A stretch of 64,000 nucleotides of DNA, from NCBI GenBank assembly GCA_902555435.1, contig CACDRL010000002.1, positions 62,001-126,000 of the forward strand. The letters are read 5' to 3'. The notes beneath the pieces were generated by a model. It did no database searches, was not told where the DNA came from, and saw only the letters and a program-made list of their open reading frames with translations. Position numbers and translations under genes: made by a program. Positions 1 to 9,747 of this stretch are shown here, piece by piece; the first letter of the stretch is position 1, and each line of letters opens with the position of its first letter. Source of the DNA: an uncultured Pelagibacteraceae bacterium (lineage in GTDB: Bacteria; Pseudomonadota; Alphaproteobacteria; Pelagibacterales; Pelagibacteraceae).

Positions 1-1139
1 ATACAAATGAGAAGGTTCATAAAATTATAGAAAAAAATTTATCTAAAAGTGCAATGTACTCAGGTAACATAAAAGGAGTAGGACCAAGATATTGTCCATC
101 TATAGAAGATAAGATAGTAAAATTTGCTGATAAAATTCGTCATCAGATTTTTTTAGAGCCAGAAGGGCTTAATGACCACACAATTTATCCAAATGGGATC
201 TCTACATCGCTTCCAGCTGGGGTACAAGAAGAAATATGTAATAATATCAATGGTTTAGAAAATGTTAAAATTATAAGGCCAGGATATGCTATAGAATATG
301 ACTATATAGATCCACGTGAACTATTCTTGACCCTTGAAACTAAGAAGATCAGCAATCTTTATCTTGCAGGACAGATTAATGGAACGACTGGATATGAAGA
401 AGCTGCAGCACAGGGACTTATAGCTGGCATAAATGCAGCTTTATCTATTAGAAATTCTGAGCCTTTTATCCTTGATAGATCCGATGCCTACATTGGAGTA
501 ATGATTGATGATTTAGTTACCAAGGGAGTAGCGGAGCCATACCGTATGTTTACATCAAGAGCAGAATATCGATTAAGTTTGAGAGCAGATAATGCAGATC
601 AAAGATTAACTGCGAAGGGAATAGAAATTGGGTTAATTGGAGAAGAAAGAAAAGCTTTATATTTAGACAAATTCGATAAAATTGAAAAAATTAATTTAAA
701 AATGAGTAAATCTAGTATTTCACCATCTAAAGCAGAAAAATTTGGAATTAAAATAGCGAAAGATGGAATATTGAGGTCTTCAAATGAGGTGCTAACTCAA
801 AAGAACGTAAATATGAGTAAAATTAGAGAAATATGGCCTGAAATACCCTATTTTAGTAAAGAAATTGATGAACAAGTAGAAATTAATGCTCATTACAGGG
901 GATATTTAAAGAAGCAAAAAGCAGATATTTTAGCATTTAAGAGGGATGAGAACCTAATTATTCCTGATAAAATTAATTATGATGTACTTTCAGGATTATC
1001 TAATGAGGTTAAAGCTAAATTTAAAGAAATAAAGCCTAAAACTATGGGTCAAGCTCTTAGAATTGATGGAATAACCCCAGCAGCTGTATATATTTTGTTG
1101 TCACATGTTAAAAGAAAGTCTATTAAGCATATAGCTTAA
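1..1139 (+). CDS. mnmG: MnmG (GidA), tRNA U34 carboxymethylaminomethyl synthesis, 5'-truncated
   Basis: C-terminal part of the FAD-dependent subunit that, with MnmE, modifies wobble uridine 34 of tRNAs. The window cuts off the N-terminal FAD-binding fold. The frame is open from base 3, and the residues before the first ATG (base 54) still match the family ([23 protein letters not shown]), so that ATG is internal and not the start. Typical MnmG motifs follow: [17 protein letters not shown] and [17 protein letters not shown]. About 378 residues are visible against about 620 for the full protein. The stop overlaps the rsmG start by one base (TAATG), which implies translational coupling. The neighbours rsmG-parA-parB match the usual origin-near alphaproteobacterial order. 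Confidence 0.97.
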   Translation, partial: TNEKVHKIIEKNLSKSAMYSGNIKGVGPRYCPSIEDKIVKFADKIRHQIFLEPEGLNDHTIYPNGISTSLPAGVQEEICNNINGLENVKIIRPGYAIEYDYIDPRELFLTLETKKISNLYLAGQINGTTGYEEAAAQGLIAGINAALSIRNSEPFILDRSDAYIGVMIDDLVTKGVAEPYRMFTSRAEYRLSLRADNADQRLTAKGIEIGLIGEERKALYLDKFDKIEKINLKMSKSSISPSKAEKFGIKIAKDGILRSSNEVLTQKNVNMSKIREIWPEIPYFSKEIDEQVEINAHYRGYLKKQKADILAFKRDENLIIPDKINYDVLSGLSNEVKAKFKEIKPKTMGQALRIDGITPAAVYILLSHVKRKSIKHIA

Positions 1140-1783
1140 TGGATCAAGAAATTTTAAATTCTTACTCTAGACTTAATGACCTAAATGTTTCACGTGAAAC
1201 ATTTTTTGACTTTGAAAACTATATATCTCTGATTCTTGAAAAAAATAAAAAAATTAATATAATTGGTCAAAATACAGCATCAAAAAACTCAATAATTGAA
1301 CGCCATATTATAGATTCAGCGCAAATAATTGATTTTGTTGATTTAAATTGTAATACAACCACAGATTTAGGCTCTGGAGCTGGTTTACCAGGAATTATAG
1401 TGGCAATTATACTAAAAAACATGAAAAATAAAATGAATGTGCATCTGTATGAAAAAAGCTACCATAAAAGCCATTTTTTAAAAGAAGTTTCAGAAAAATT
1501 AAATTTAAATACAAAAGTTTTTCAAAAAAATATTTTTGAGATAAAAAATTTAGAAACAGGAACAATTATGTCGAGAGCATTTAAACCCATGCCTGTAGTT
1601 TTAAATCTAGTTTATGAAAATTTTTCTAAATATAAAAATTTAATTTTCTTTATGGGTAAAAGTGGAAAAAAAGTTTTTGAAAATTCTAAAAAAAAATGGA
1701 ATTTGGAATATATAGAAAAGAAAAGTCTAACAAGTAAGGATTCATTTTTGATAAATATAAAAAAAATTAAAAAAAAAAATTAA
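1139..1783 (+). CDS. rsmG: RsmG (GidB), 16S rRNA m7G527 methyltransferase
   Basis: SAM-dependent methyltransferase that makes 7-methylguanosine 527 in 16S rRNA. At 214 residues it is the normal length. The glycine-rich SAM motif GSGAGLPG lies at residues 78-85, and residues 17-21 read VSRET. That pentapeptide is encoded by a perfect parS site embedded in the gene (see separate entry), so the protein sequence here is constrained by a DNA element. The start ATG overlaps the mnmG stop by one base. The 3' end is a lysine-rich, A-rich tail. A 21-base gap separates it from parA, so mnmG-rsmG-parA-parB could be one transcript. Confidence 0.96.
   Translation: MDQEILNSYSRLNDLNVSRETFFDFENYISLILEKNKKINIIGQNTASKNSIIERHIIDSAQIIDFVDLNCNTTTDLGSGAGLPGIIVAIILKNMKNKMNVHLYEKSYHKSHFLKEVSEKLNLNTKVFQKNIFEIKNLETGTIMSRAFKPMPVVLNLVYENFSKYKNLIFFMGKSGKKVFENSKKKWNLEYIEKKSLTSKDSFLINIKKIKKKN
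1186..1201. promoter_or_regulatory. parS: parS centromere site (ParB-binding palindrome)
   Basis: The 16 bases read TGTTTCACGTGAAACA, a perfect palindrome and an exact match to the well-known bacterial parS consensus. It sits in the 5' part of rsmG, about 0.6 kb before parA and 1.4 kb before parB, the site where many bacteria carry it. It is expected to nucleate ParB spreading for segregation of the origin region. Confidence 0.95.
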
Positions 1784-1804
1784 AAACAAATTGAAAAACA
1801 TTAA

Positions 1805-2599
1805 ATGCAAATTATTTCAGTCATAAATCAAAAGGGTGGGGTAGGAAAAACAACCACCGTAATTAATCTTGCTGCTGGTTTATCGCAACTTAATAAAAAA
1901 ATTTTAGTTATTGATCTAGATCCCCAGGGAAATGCCACTACAGGTCTTGGATTATCAAATACGGAAAACTCAAGCGATACAATTTATGGTGTTCTGAACG
2001 GAACTAAAGAAATTTATCAAGTAATAAAGAAAACACAGTTTGAAAATTTGGATCTGATAACTTCTAACGTTGACTTATCAGGTCTAGAAGTTGAAACAGC
2101 TAATGACACTAATAGAGCATTTATTTTGAAGCGTAAATTAGCGGCTTATTTAAATGATTCTAGAGGGTCTTATGATTATATATTAATTGACTGTCCACCC
2201 TCTCTAAGTTTGCTGACTGTTATGGCCCTCGTATGCTCAGGCTCACTTTTAGTCCCTTTGCAGACAGAATTCTTTGCGCTTGAGGGTTTAACACAGCTTA
2301 TGAAGACGATCGAGAGGATAAAAGTAAGTTTGAACCCAGAATTAAAAATCAGAGGCATACTTTTAACTATGTACGACAAAAGAAATAAATTATCTTCACA
2401 AGTTGAAAAAGAAGCTAGAGATTATTTTAGTGAAAAAGTTTACTCAACAGTAATACCAAGGAATGTTAGATTATCAGAAGCACCTTCACACGGAATGCCA
2501 GTTTTGATTTATGATAAATCTTGCCCAGGTAGCAAGTCGTATTTTAGTTTTACAGATGAATTTATAAATCAAGAAACAACAATAGGGAGTGCTGCTTAA
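1805..2599 (+). CDS. parA: ParA (Soj), chromosome-partitioning ATPase
   Basis: Deviant Walker-type ATPase that binds DNA non-specifically and moves ParB-parS complexes apart. The KGGVGKTT Walker A motif, with the signature lysine, starts at residue 10. Walker B (YDYILIDCPPSLS) lies mid-protein. At 264 residues it is the typical chromosomal ParA length, with no N-terminal DNA-binding extension as in plasmid types. It overlaps the parB start by one base (TAATG). Together with parB and the parS in rsmG it forms a complete parABS system. Confidence 0.97.
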   Translation: MQIISVINQKGGVGKTTTVINLAAGLSQLNKKILVIDLDPQGNATTGLGLSNTENSSDTIYGVLNGTKEIYQVIKKTQFENLDLITSNVDLSGLEVETANDTNRAFILKRKLAAYLNDSRGSYDYILIDCPPSLSLLTVMALVCSGSLLVPLQTEFFALEGLTQLMKTIERIKVSLNPELKIRGILLTMYDKRNKLSSQVEKEARDYFSEKVYSTVIPRNVRLSEAPSHGMPVLIYDKSCPGSKSYFSFTDEFINQETTIGSAA

Positions 2600-3441
2600 T
2601 GGACAAAATTAAAAAAGGTTTAGGAAGGGGTCTGTCTTCCTTGATAGGTGAAGCAAAAGTAGAACCTCAAAATAATCAATTGCAAGTAAGTGATCTAGTT
2701 CCAAACAAGTATCAACCAAGAAAAATATTTGATGAAAATAATTTAGAAGATTTAGCCAATTCTATCAAAGAAAGAGGAATGATACAGCCAATCATTGTCA
2801 GAAAGTCAAACGATGATAAAGCAAGATATGAAATTATAGCAGGAGAGAGAAGGTGGCTTGCAGCTCAAAGAGCCGGTCTCCACAATGTTCCTGTTATTGT
2901 TACAGAAGCTGATGATTTAAAATCTTTAGAATTTGCAATTGTTGAAAATGTTCAGAGACATGATTTGAATCCACTGGAAGAGGCTCAAGGTTATAAAAGA
3001 TTAATTGATGAGTTCTCCTATGATCAGGAAAAAGTATCAAAATTTATTGGAAAAAGTAGAAGCCATATTACGAATTCTTTAAGACTTCTAACATTGCCTA
3101 ACGATGTGATTAAATTAATTGAGACGCAAAAATTAACCGCTGGTCACGGTAAAATTTTAGTAGGTCTTGAAAATGCTAGTTTTGTTGCATCAAAAATTCT
3201 TGAAAAAAAACTATCTGTAAGACAAGCTGAGGAGTTTGTTAAAATTTTTAAAAATAAAAAACAAAAGTTAAGCAAATCTAAGGAAACAAATATTATTGCC
3301 CTCGAATTATCTATTTCAAATAAAATAGGTTTAAATGTGGATATACAAAATAATAAAAGAAATAAGGGAAAAATAAGTTTTGAGTATAAAGATTTAGATC
3401 AGTTAAATAAAATAATTGATATAATTAAATCTAATTATTAG
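2599..3441 (+). CDS. parB: ParB (Spo0J), centromere-binding CTPase
   Basis: Binds parS, hydrolyses CTP and slides as a clamp. The N-terminus carries LGRGLSSL (from residue 8), the segment that stimulates ParA ATPase. The ParB/Srx nucleotide motif GERRW is at residues 82-86, followed by the conserved ENVQRHDLNPLEEA. The helix-turn-helix (KFIGKSRSHITNSLRLL) follows, then a C-terminal dimerisation tail. At 280 residues it is the usual length. The last 11 bases overlap the convergent holA gene, leaving no room for a separate terminator. Confidence 0.97.
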   Translation: MDKIKKGLGRGLSSLIGEAKVEPQNNQLQVSDLVPNKYQPRKIFDENNLEDLANSIKERGMIQPIIVRKSNDDKARYEIIAGERRWLAAQRAGLHNVPVIVTEADDLKSLEFAIVENVQRHDLNPLEEAQGYKRLIDEFSYDQEKVSKFIGKSRSHITNSLRLLTLPNDVIKLIETQKLTAGHGKILVGLENASFVASKILEKKLSVRQAEEFVKIFKNKKQKLSKSKETNIIALELSISNKIGLNVDIQNNKRNKGKISFEYKDLDQLNKIIDIIKSNY

Positions 3442-4420
3442 TTTTTGAAATAGATTGTGCCAATAAAAAATCAGTAATTAAATTTAAAGAATTGTTAAAG
3501 TTTTTTTTAACTATTAATTCCAATTCATTGATTTTATAAATTAATAATCTTAATTTTTGTGGTTTCCAACTTTGAATTTGACGTTTTGTAGTTTCTTTCT
3601 CTTTCCAAAAAATTGGAGGTTTAGCCGCTGAAATTGTTAGATCGATGTTCTTATTTTTTTCATATTCCTTTGAAAGTATTAATAATTTTTTTGATTTACT
3701 TAACAATGTTCTCAAAATAATTATGCAATCATCATTTGAGTAAATATTTTCGTTTAAAATTTTTATCAATTTAGTTTTGTTTTTTTCCAAACAATTATCA
3801 ATCAATTCAGATATGCTATGATTTTCTGATAAATTAATTAATTTTTTAATAGCTTCATTTGTAAGTTTTTTTCCACTTTTTGAAAAGTTTTCAATTTTTA
3901 ATAATTCATTATATAAATTTTCTCTATCGCCCAGGCTTCTTGTTACAATTTGATTGATAATTAATTGAGAAATAAGAATATTTCTTTTTTTAAAAAATTC
4001 GATGGCAATTTTCGAGAGTGTTTGATCATTATCTGGATAAAACGGAATACATATCAGTTGTTTATCTTTCTCAAAATAAGATCTTAGTTTTGATTTTTTT
4101 TCAAGATTATCTGAATAAATAATAATTGTATCTGATATTTCTTTTAAATTAATTTCCTCTATGATTTTATAAATTTTATCTGATGCCCTCTTAATTAAAA
4201 AAACTTGTTTTTCTGAAAATAAAGATTTATTTAAAATATTTTCTAAAAAATTGTTTGAATTATCTAAAATTTCTTTCTCTTCGTATGTTTCTATGTCAGT
4301 AAATTTTGAGGTTAATTTATCAGTTAGCTGTTTTTTTAAACCCTCATTTTTTCCATACATTAAAATAATGTTGTCTTTATCAATATTAATTTTGTTTGTT
4401 TCAAATGATTTAATTATCAT
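3431..4420 (-). CDS. holA: DNA polymerase III delta subunit (HolA)
   Basis: Probable clamp-loader delta subunit, which opens the DnaN ring so that polymerase III can be loaded. The protein is 329 residues, in the family range. The N-terminal half resembles the delta nucleotide-fold (MYGKNEGLKKQL near residue 21; VFLIKRASDKI near 75). The identification rests partly on position: the order leuS-lptE-holA-parB is conserved in alphaproteobacteria. Its start overlaps the 3' end of the LptE-like gene by 11 bases, and its 3' end overlaps parB by 11 bases from the other strand. Sequence similarity is weak to the eye, as is normal for HolA. Confidence 0.85.
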   Translation of the reverse strand: MIIKSFETNKINIDKDNIILMYGKNEGLKKQLTDKLTSKFTDIETYEEKEILDNSNNFLENILNKSLFSEKQVFLIKRASDKIYKIIEEINLKEISDTIIIYSDNLEKKSKLRSYFEKDKQLICIPFYPDNDQTLSKIAIEFFKKRNILISQLIINQIVTRSLGDRENLYNELLKIENFSKSGKKLTNEAIKKLINLSENHSISELIDNCLEKNKTKLIKILNENIYSNDDCIIILRTLLSKSKKLLILSKEYEKNKNIDLTISAAKPPIFWKEKETTKRQIQSWKPQKLRLLIYKINELELIVKKNFNNSLNLITDFLLAQSISKTNN

Positions 4421-4868
4421 TAAAGTTTAGTAAATATAAAACCAATTTATCTTTTACAATTTCTGAAAAATTCCTTTTGATTTCTCTTTCATAGTTGGAT
4501 TGTTCGAATTTTTGATTGTTTTTTTTAATTTTAAAACTCTCATTGTAAGATACCACTTTATTTTCTGAATTTTCTGATGCAATTATAAATTTAACACTAA
4601 AGTCTAATCTATAATCAGTGGCATCTCCGGTGGCATCTTTTGTTAAAATAACTTTATCAATTTTTGTTACTGCATTTATATCAAAAACATTGGGTGAGTT
4701 GACATCAGATGAAATTTTAAAATCATTTTTAATATAATTATTTAATTCAAAATCGCCTTCAATTTTTTTTAAGTTTAAGAATAAATCATTTTTACCTGCA
4801 AGGTATAAAGGTGAATAGCCACAGGCATAAATAAAAATTATACTTATCAGCAAAAATATTTTTTTCAT
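4410..4868 (-). CDS. lptE: LptE-like LPS-assembly lipoprotein
   Basis: Small outer-membrane lipoprotein expected to plug the LptD barrel that delivers lipopolysaccharide to the cell surface. The signal peptide MKKIFLLISIIFIYAC ends in a lipobox with Cys16, followed by GYSPLY, a hallmark of LptE (CGFxPLY in relatives). At 152 residues it is of LptE length. It lies between leuS (4-base spacer) and holA (11-base overlap), its standard alphaproteobacterial place. The body diverges, so the call rests on the N-terminal motif plus synteny. Confidence 0.8.
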   Translation of the reverse strand: MKKIFLLISIIFIYACGYSPLYLAGKNDLFLNLKKIEGDFELNNYIKNDFKISSDVNSPNVFDINAVTKIDKVILTKDATGDATDYRLDFSVKFIIASENSENKVVSYNESFKIKKNNQKFEQSNYEREIKRNFSEIVKDKLVLYLLNFNDN

Positions 4869-4872
4869 TTTT

Positions 4873-7416
4873 TCAGATAATTATATTTAAAAGCTTATTT
4901 TTTATATAGATACTTTTTTTAACTTGATGGTCCTGGATATATTTAATTATTTGCTTATCTTTTCTTGTAATTGCCAAAATCTCTTCTTCAGTTTTATCAG
5001 GATCAAGTAGAATTAATCCTCTTTTCTTTCCATTAATTTGAACCACCAAATTTATTTTATCTTCTTTAGTTAATTTGTCATCATAATCTGGCCATTTAAA
5101 ATTTTTTAAATCCATTAATTCTAAACATTCATTCGAAAAATGTGGCAATACAGGCTGCATAGACACTAAAATTTTTTTATAATTTTCTATAAGAGTTTCT
5201 TTTTTATAACTCTTGTTAATTAGTTTTGTTAGTTGAGAATACATCTCATGCAAATTAGCTACAATTTTATTGTAACTAAAGTTTTCAAGATTTTCGGTAA
5301 CTTTTTTTAAATATTTATTAGTGTATTTGAGTAATTCTTCATCAGTATCCTCTTTATGATTTTGATTAATTTGCTCCATTATTTTTTCATTTAAATTCCA
5401 TAATTTCTGCACAAATTTGAAAGATGATGATATTCCCTCCTCAGACCATTGAACATCTTTCTCTGGAGGGCTATCGGATAATATAAATAATCTAGCAGCA
5501 TCAGCTCCATAAATTGAAATAATATTTTCTGGATCTATTGTATTTTTTTTTGATTTTGACATTGATTCTGATGCACCTACTTTCACAAGTTTTGAGTTAT
5601 CAGCTTTTAAATATTTTTTACCGCTAATTGTTTCAATTTCTTCAGGACTAACCCAGTTATTATCAGGATCTTTATAAGTTTCATGGCAAACCATTCCCTG
5701 AGTAAATAAACCGTAAAAAGGTTCCTTAATGTTTGCTTTGTCATTATTTTGAGAAATTGCTCTCATAAAAAATCTTGAATAAAGAAGATGTAAAATAGCA
5801 TGTTCTACACCTCCTATATATTGGTCTACTGGCATCCAATATTTTATATCTTCCTCTTTAAATCCATAGTTACTTTCACTAGGTGAGCAAAATCTTAAAA
5901 AATACCAAGAGGAACAAACAAATGTATCGAGGGTATCTGTTTCTCTTATTAATTTTTTTCCATCAATAATTACTTCTTTCCAATTTTCTTGGTGATCTAG
6001 AGGATTGCCTTTGACATTTAGATTTATATTCTGTGGTAATTTAACAGGTAACATTGAGTCTGGAATTTTATGAATTTCCCCATTCTCATCATACGCTACC
6101 GGTATTGGACACCCCCAATATCTTTGTCTGGAAACCCCCCAATCTTTCAATCTAAAATTTATATTTTTTAATCCTAATTTTTTTTCTTCTAAGATTTCTA
6201 TTGTCTTGATTACAGATTTACTTGGCGCCTCGATACCATTTAAAAAATCTGAGTTTATTAAAACTCCTTCCCCAGGATATGCCTCATCAGTAACTTCATA
6301 ATCATCTCCCTTGTCATATGGCCTTACTACTGTTTGAATATCTAGATTATATTTTTTTGCAAAATCAAAATCTCTTTGATCATGTGCCGGGCAACCAAAT
6401 ACCGCGCCAAAACCATAATCCATAAGTACAAAGTTTGCAAAGTATACAGGAACTTTTTGATCTGGATTTAGCGGGTTAATTGCTTTTAAATTTGTTTTAA
6501 ATCCAACTTTTTCCGCTACAGCTATTGCCTCTTCTGTTGTTCCTGTTTTTGAACATTCTTCCTTAAATTTTATAAAATCATTGTTTTCTTTATAAAATTT
6601 GGAGATTTCATGATCAATTGAAAGTGCCAAAAACGAAAACCCAAATAATGTGTCAGGTCTAGTAGTGAAACATTTTATATTTTTAACAGGTAAATCACCC
6701 TCTATTTTAAAGTCTATTTCGCACCCAAATGATTTACCTATCCAATTTTTTTGCATTGTTTTAACCTTTTTTGGCCAATGATCTAGTTTGTCTAAACCAT
6801 CCAATAAATCCTGAGAAAATTTTGATATATTAAAAAACCACTGACTTAGTTTTTTTCTTTCAACTATGGCACCTGATCTCCATCCTTTACCATCTATTAC
6901 TTGCTCATTAGCTAGAACTGTTTCATCAATAGGATCCCAGTTTACATAATTTTCTTTTCTATAGACTAATTTTTTATCTAAAAGTTCTAAAAAAAATTTT
7001 TGTTGATGTTTATAATAATCTTCTGAACAAGTTGATATTTCTCTATCCCAATCAATAGATAACCCAAGCTTTTTTAATTGAGATTTCATTTTTGAGATAT
7101 TTTCTTCTGTCCATTTTTTTGGATCTAAATTATTTTGTTTTGCCGCATTTTCTGCAGGCATTCCAAAAGAATCCCAGCCCATTGGATGAAGAACATTAAA
7201 CCCCTTAAGAGACTTATAACGAGCAAGAACATCTCCTATTGTATAATTTCGAACATGTCCCATGTGTATTTTTCCCGAGGGGTAGGGAAACATTTCCAAA
7301 CAATAGAATTTTTTTTTATTTTTATCTATTCCGACCGAAAAACTTTTATTTACTTCCCAGTAATTTTGCCACTTTTCTTCAATAACTTTGAAATTATATC
7401 TATTTTTTACTTTCAC
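4873..7416 (-). CDS. leuS: Leucyl-tRNA synthetase (LeuS)
   Basis: Class I aminoacyl-tRNA synthetase charging tRNA-Leu. The HIGH motif is HMGH at residues 51-54 within [15 protein letters not shown]. The KMSKS motif reads SMSKSKKN near residue 620. The CP1 editing domain ([25 protein letters not shown]) is present, so proofreading should be intact. At 847 residues it is full length. The start overlaps the preceding DUF3576 lipoprotein gene by 17 bases, and four bases separate it from the LptE-like gene. A tRNA-Leu(CAA), one of its substrates, lies near the right edge of the window. Confidence 0.98.
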   Translation of the reverse strand: MKVKNRYNFKVIEEKWQNYWEVNKSFSVGIDKNKKKFYCLEMFPYPSGKIHMGHVRNYTIGDVLARYKSLKGFNVLHPMGWDSFGMPAENAAKQNNLDPKKWTEENISKMKSQLKKLGLSIDWDREISTCSEDYYKHQQKFFLELLDKKLVYRKENYVNWDPIDETVLANEQVIDGKGWRSGAIVERKKLSQWFFNISKFSQDLLDGLDKLDHWPKKVKTMQKNWIGKSFGCEIDFKIEGDLPVKNIKCFTTRPDTLFGFSFLALSIDHEISKFYKENNDFIKFKEECSKTGTTEEAIAVAEKVGFKTNLKAINPLNPDQKVPVYFANFVLMDYGFGAVFGCPAHDQRDFDFAKKYNLDIQTVVRPYDKGDDYEVTDEAYPGEGVLINSDFLNGIEAPSKSVIKTIEILEEKKLGLKNINFRLKDWGVSRQRYWGCPIPVAYDENGEIHKIPDSMLPVKLPQNINLNVKGNPLDHQENWKEVIIDGKKLIRETDTLDTFVCSSWYFLRFCSPSESNYGFKEEDIKYWMPVDQYIGGVEHAILHLLYSRFFMRAISQNNDKANIKEPFYGLFTQGMVCHETYKDPDNNWVSPEEIETISGKKYLKADNSKLVKVGASESMSKSKKNTIDPENIISIYGADAARLFILSDSPPEKDVQWSEEGISSSFKFVQKLWNLNEKIMEQINQNHKEDTDEELLKYTNKYLKKVTENLENFSYNKIVANLHEMYSQLTKLINKSYKKETLIENYKKILVSMQPVLPHFSNECLELMDLKNFKWPDYDDKLTKEDKINLVVQINGKKRGLILLDPDKTEEEILAITRKDKQIIKYIQDHQVKKSIYIKNKLLNIII

Positions 7417-8014
7417 TTATATTTCCAAAATTTTTAGGAACTTTATAATCTTTGGCTTGGGTATTTTTTTTCTCGTCTATTTGTGCTTTATAAATTGCAG
7501 CTTTTTTTAAAATTTCTCTCTTTATTTCATTAGATAAATCTCCACTGGACTCGGAAAATTTACAATTTATTAAAGAGTTGGTGCATTTTCGATTGAATAT
7601 TTTTACATCCAAAGCATCCGATCTTAATTCATTAGTTAAAAATCTTATTGTAATTTTTATACTTTCATTAGGATTATTGTTTTCTGAATACCAATCAGTA
7701 ACTATTATTCCACCACTATAATTCACTGAGGATAAAGGCATAAAATCGATTATATCTAAAGATGCTTTCCACAATCCATTTGAACTTGCAAATTCAAAAA
7801 CTCCACCTCCTCTATTACGTTTTATTGATTCGTTTAATCTGAAACCTTTACCTTCTTGAAGATTTTTCTCGATTCTTTTTGCAGGATCGGCGGGAGTTTT
7901 TCTGGCATCCCCACCTGGAAGTTTAAATTTACCATCTGGGCCTTTGCATGATAAAAATAAAAAAGGCAAAATAAGAATGATAAAGGTAAATTTATAGATA
8001 TTTGATAATTTCAT
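7400..8014 (-). CDS. DUF3576-family lipoprotein
   Basis: Predicted lipoprotein of 204 residues. A hydrophobic signal segment ends in FLFLSC with lipobox Cys23. The mature part begins with a basic, Gly/Pro-rich linker ([12 protein letters not shown]) and holds a folded domain that I recognise as DUF3576 from its place directly upstream of leuS and the conserved stretch ending [13 protein letters not shown]. The function is unknown; the position next to the LptE-like gene suggests outer-membrane work. The start ATG is about 200 bases from the divergent porin start. The 3' end overlaps leuS by 17 bases. Confidence 0.8.
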   Translation of the reverse strand: MKLSNIYKFTFIILILPFLFLSCKGPDGKFKLPGGDARKTPADPAKRIEKNLQEGKGFRLNESIKRNRGGGVFEFASSNGLWKASLDIIDFMPLSSVNYSGGIIVTDWYSENNNPNESIKITIRFLTNELRSDALDVKIFNRKCTNSLINCKFSESSGDLSNEIKREILKKAAIYKAQIDEKKNTQAKDYKVPKNFGNISESKK

Positions 8015-8167
8015 TATTTTTTTGAGATATATCTACTATATATCCTTAAAATATCTAATAATTTCATTAATTGAGACTTATTTGTTGTATAAATGTTACA
8101 CTTATGATTTTTTTCAATAAAACAGTGGTTAATTGCAATAAATTTAAATTCTAAGAGCTATAAGTTC

Positions 8168-8192
8168 ATTGTTTATTATTAATAATAACAAT
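8168..8192. repeat. AT-rich inverted repeat in the porin 5' region
   Basis: The arms ATTGTTTATTATT and AATAATAACAAT are inverted copies, with one extra T in the left arm. The repeat ends 5 bases before the AAGGAG ribosome-binding site (8198-8203) of the porin. It could be a 5'-UTR hairpin or an operator. The 197-base region between the DUF3576 gene and the porin otherwise holds no gene, and I could not pick a convincing promoter in it. Confidence 0.5.
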
Positions 8193-8211
8193 CAATAAAG
8201 GAGTAATTAAT

Positions 8212-9171
8212 ATGAACATGAAAAAAATAGGTTTGACTGCACTAGCAGCTTCACTTGTTTCTTTCTCAGCAAATGCTGGTGAAATGACAGTAAGTGGTGC
8301 AGCGTCAATCAGCGTTGGTGGATACAGTGCCGGTGCAATGGATAATAAGCCAAAAACATTCTCTATGGGTAACCAGTTTACAGTATCTGGTGGTGGTGAA
8401 TTAGATAATGGTCTTACAGTTGCTTATTCTATGCAAATAGATCAAGGTGTACCAATTGATGATCATTCAGTAACAGTAAGTTCTGAAGATATGGGAACTT
8501 TAGTATTTGCTGGTCATGGTGGAAGTTCAGCAACTTCATCAATAGATGGATCTGTTGCAGGTGATATCTGGGATGGATTTGATGGTGCAGCTACAGTTGC
8601 AGTAGGTGTTACTGGTGCCGCTATGAAAGATAGTGCCCCTGGTGATAACTCTATCTTCTATACTCTACCATCTTTAATGGACGGTCTATCAGTATTTGCT
8701 TCAATGAACCCACAAGAAGGTGGTGTAAATGAAACAGAAACTGGTTATGGAGCAACATATACTGGTGTTGAAGGTTTAACAGTAAGTTATGCTACAACTG
8801 ACATTGAGTCTGGTGCAACAGCTACGTCTGGTGACCACACTGCAATGAAAGTAACTTATGCTTATGGTCCAGTTACTGTTGGTTATTCTAAAAATGACCA
8901 CGACACTGGTACAACTTCAAGTGATACGGAACTAACTGCTTGGAATGTTTCTTATACAGTAAGTGATGAACTTTCAGTTTCTTATGGTGCTGAAGAATTA
9001 TCAGTAGGTGGAAACGCTACAGATGCAGAATATTCTGCTCTTGTTGTTGCTTACACTTCTGGTGGTATGACACTTACAGGAAAAATGGAAGGTGCTGATA
9101 ACGTAAATCATGGCACTTCAAATGCTGCTGACCAAGAATACTATATCTTAACAGCTGCGTTTGCATTTTAA
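8212..9171 (+). CDS. Porin-like outer-membrane beta-barrel protein
   Basis: Probable general porin, 319 residues. Residues 1-22 form a signal peptide with cleavage after SANA. The mature protein is rich in Gly, Ser, Thr and alternating hydrophobics in repeated strand patterns (TVSYATTDIES, LSVSYGAEE), has no cysteine, and ends in aromatic phenylalanine (AAFAF), the BAM recognition signal of barrel proteins. A strong AAGGAG site eight bases before the first ATG supports that start over the second ATG two codons later. It is monocistronic, with its own terminator, and uses visibly less AT-biased codons than its neighbours, which suggests high expression. It interrupts an otherwise conserved leuS to YggS gene order. 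Confidence 0.88.
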   Translation: MNMKKIGLTALAASLVSFSANAGEMTVSGAASISVGGYSAGAMDNKPKTFSMGNQFTVSGGGELDNGLTVAYSMQIDQGVPIDDHSVTVSSEDMGTLVFAGHGGSSATSSIDGSVAGDIWDGFDGAATVAVGVTGAAMKDSAPGDNSIFYTLPSLMDGLSVFASMNPQEGGVNETETGYGATYTGVEGLTVSYATTDIESGATATSGDHTAMKVTYAYGPVTVGYSKNDHDTGTTSSDTELTAWNVSYTVSDELSVSYGAEELSVGGNATDAEYSALVVAYTSGGMTLTGKMEGADNVNHGTSNAADQEYYILTAAFAF

Positions 9172-9195
9172 TTAAGTTATAGAATATAATTTAAG

Positions 9196-9224
9196 AAAGG
9201 CCCCTTTTTAGGGGCCTTTTTTTT
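9196..9224 (+). terminator. Rho-independent terminator of the porin gene
   Basis: A nine-base-pair stem AAAGGCCCC / GGGGCCTTT with a six-base loop is followed by eight more T. It ends the porin transcript. The stop codon of the convergent ThiE-like gene lies in the T tract. Confidence 0.93.
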
Positions 9225-9747
9225 ATTCAAAATAAGATATCCCAGCAAATTTGGATTGATTTAGAATTTTAAGTTTTTTTAAGTTTTTTTTAGAAATACC
9301 ACCCAAAACAACAACTTCTTTTCGTGTGAGTTTTGAAAGTAATTTGAATTTGTTTATTCCTAAATAATTTTTATTTTTTTTAAATAAAGAAGATAAAAAA
9401 ATTTTATCAACTTTTTGTGTTTCTTTAATTCGAATTTCCTTAAGATTGTGTGCTGATCCAATAATTTTAAATTTTTTTTTGATAGAATAAGCCAGATGTT
9501 TTGTATTTTTGTTAAATGATGGAATATATACTCCGTCTAAATTAAGTTTAATTGCAATTCGAATGTTGTTAGATAAATAAAATTTTATTCCTTTTTTCTT
9601 ACAATAGTTTTTAATTTTTAAAATAAGTTTTTCATTTATTGTTTCTGACGAATAATTTCTATAAATAACAGCTGTTTGATTATCTAGTTTATCAATATTG
9701 TTTGTTTCAAATTTATTTATGAAGTAATATTTAATATCTTTATGCAT
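9223..9747 (-). CDS. Thiamine-phosphate-synthase/TenI-like protein
   Basis: 174-residue protein of the ThiE/TenI TIM-barrel family. Recognisable pieces are the GSAHN phosphate loop (ThiE: GxSxH), the LSSLFKKNKN stretch in the place of the PVFxTxSK motif, and the terminal VVVLGGISKKN (ALGGI in ThiE). It is much shorter and more lysine-rich than canonical ThiE (about 210 residues), so it may be a paralogue with a different or reduced role. It does not sit in a thiamine gene cluster. Its start overlaps the divergent YggS gene start by six bases. Confidence 0.7.
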   Translation of the reverse strand: MHKDIKYYFINKFETNNIDKLDNQTAVIYRNYSSETINEKLILKIKNYCKKKGIKFYLSNNIRIAIKLNLDGVYIPSFNKNTKHLAYSIKKKFKIIGSAHNLKEIRIKETQKVDKIFLSSLFKKNKNYLGINKFKLLSKLTRKEVVVLGGISKKNLKKLKILNQSKFAGISYFE

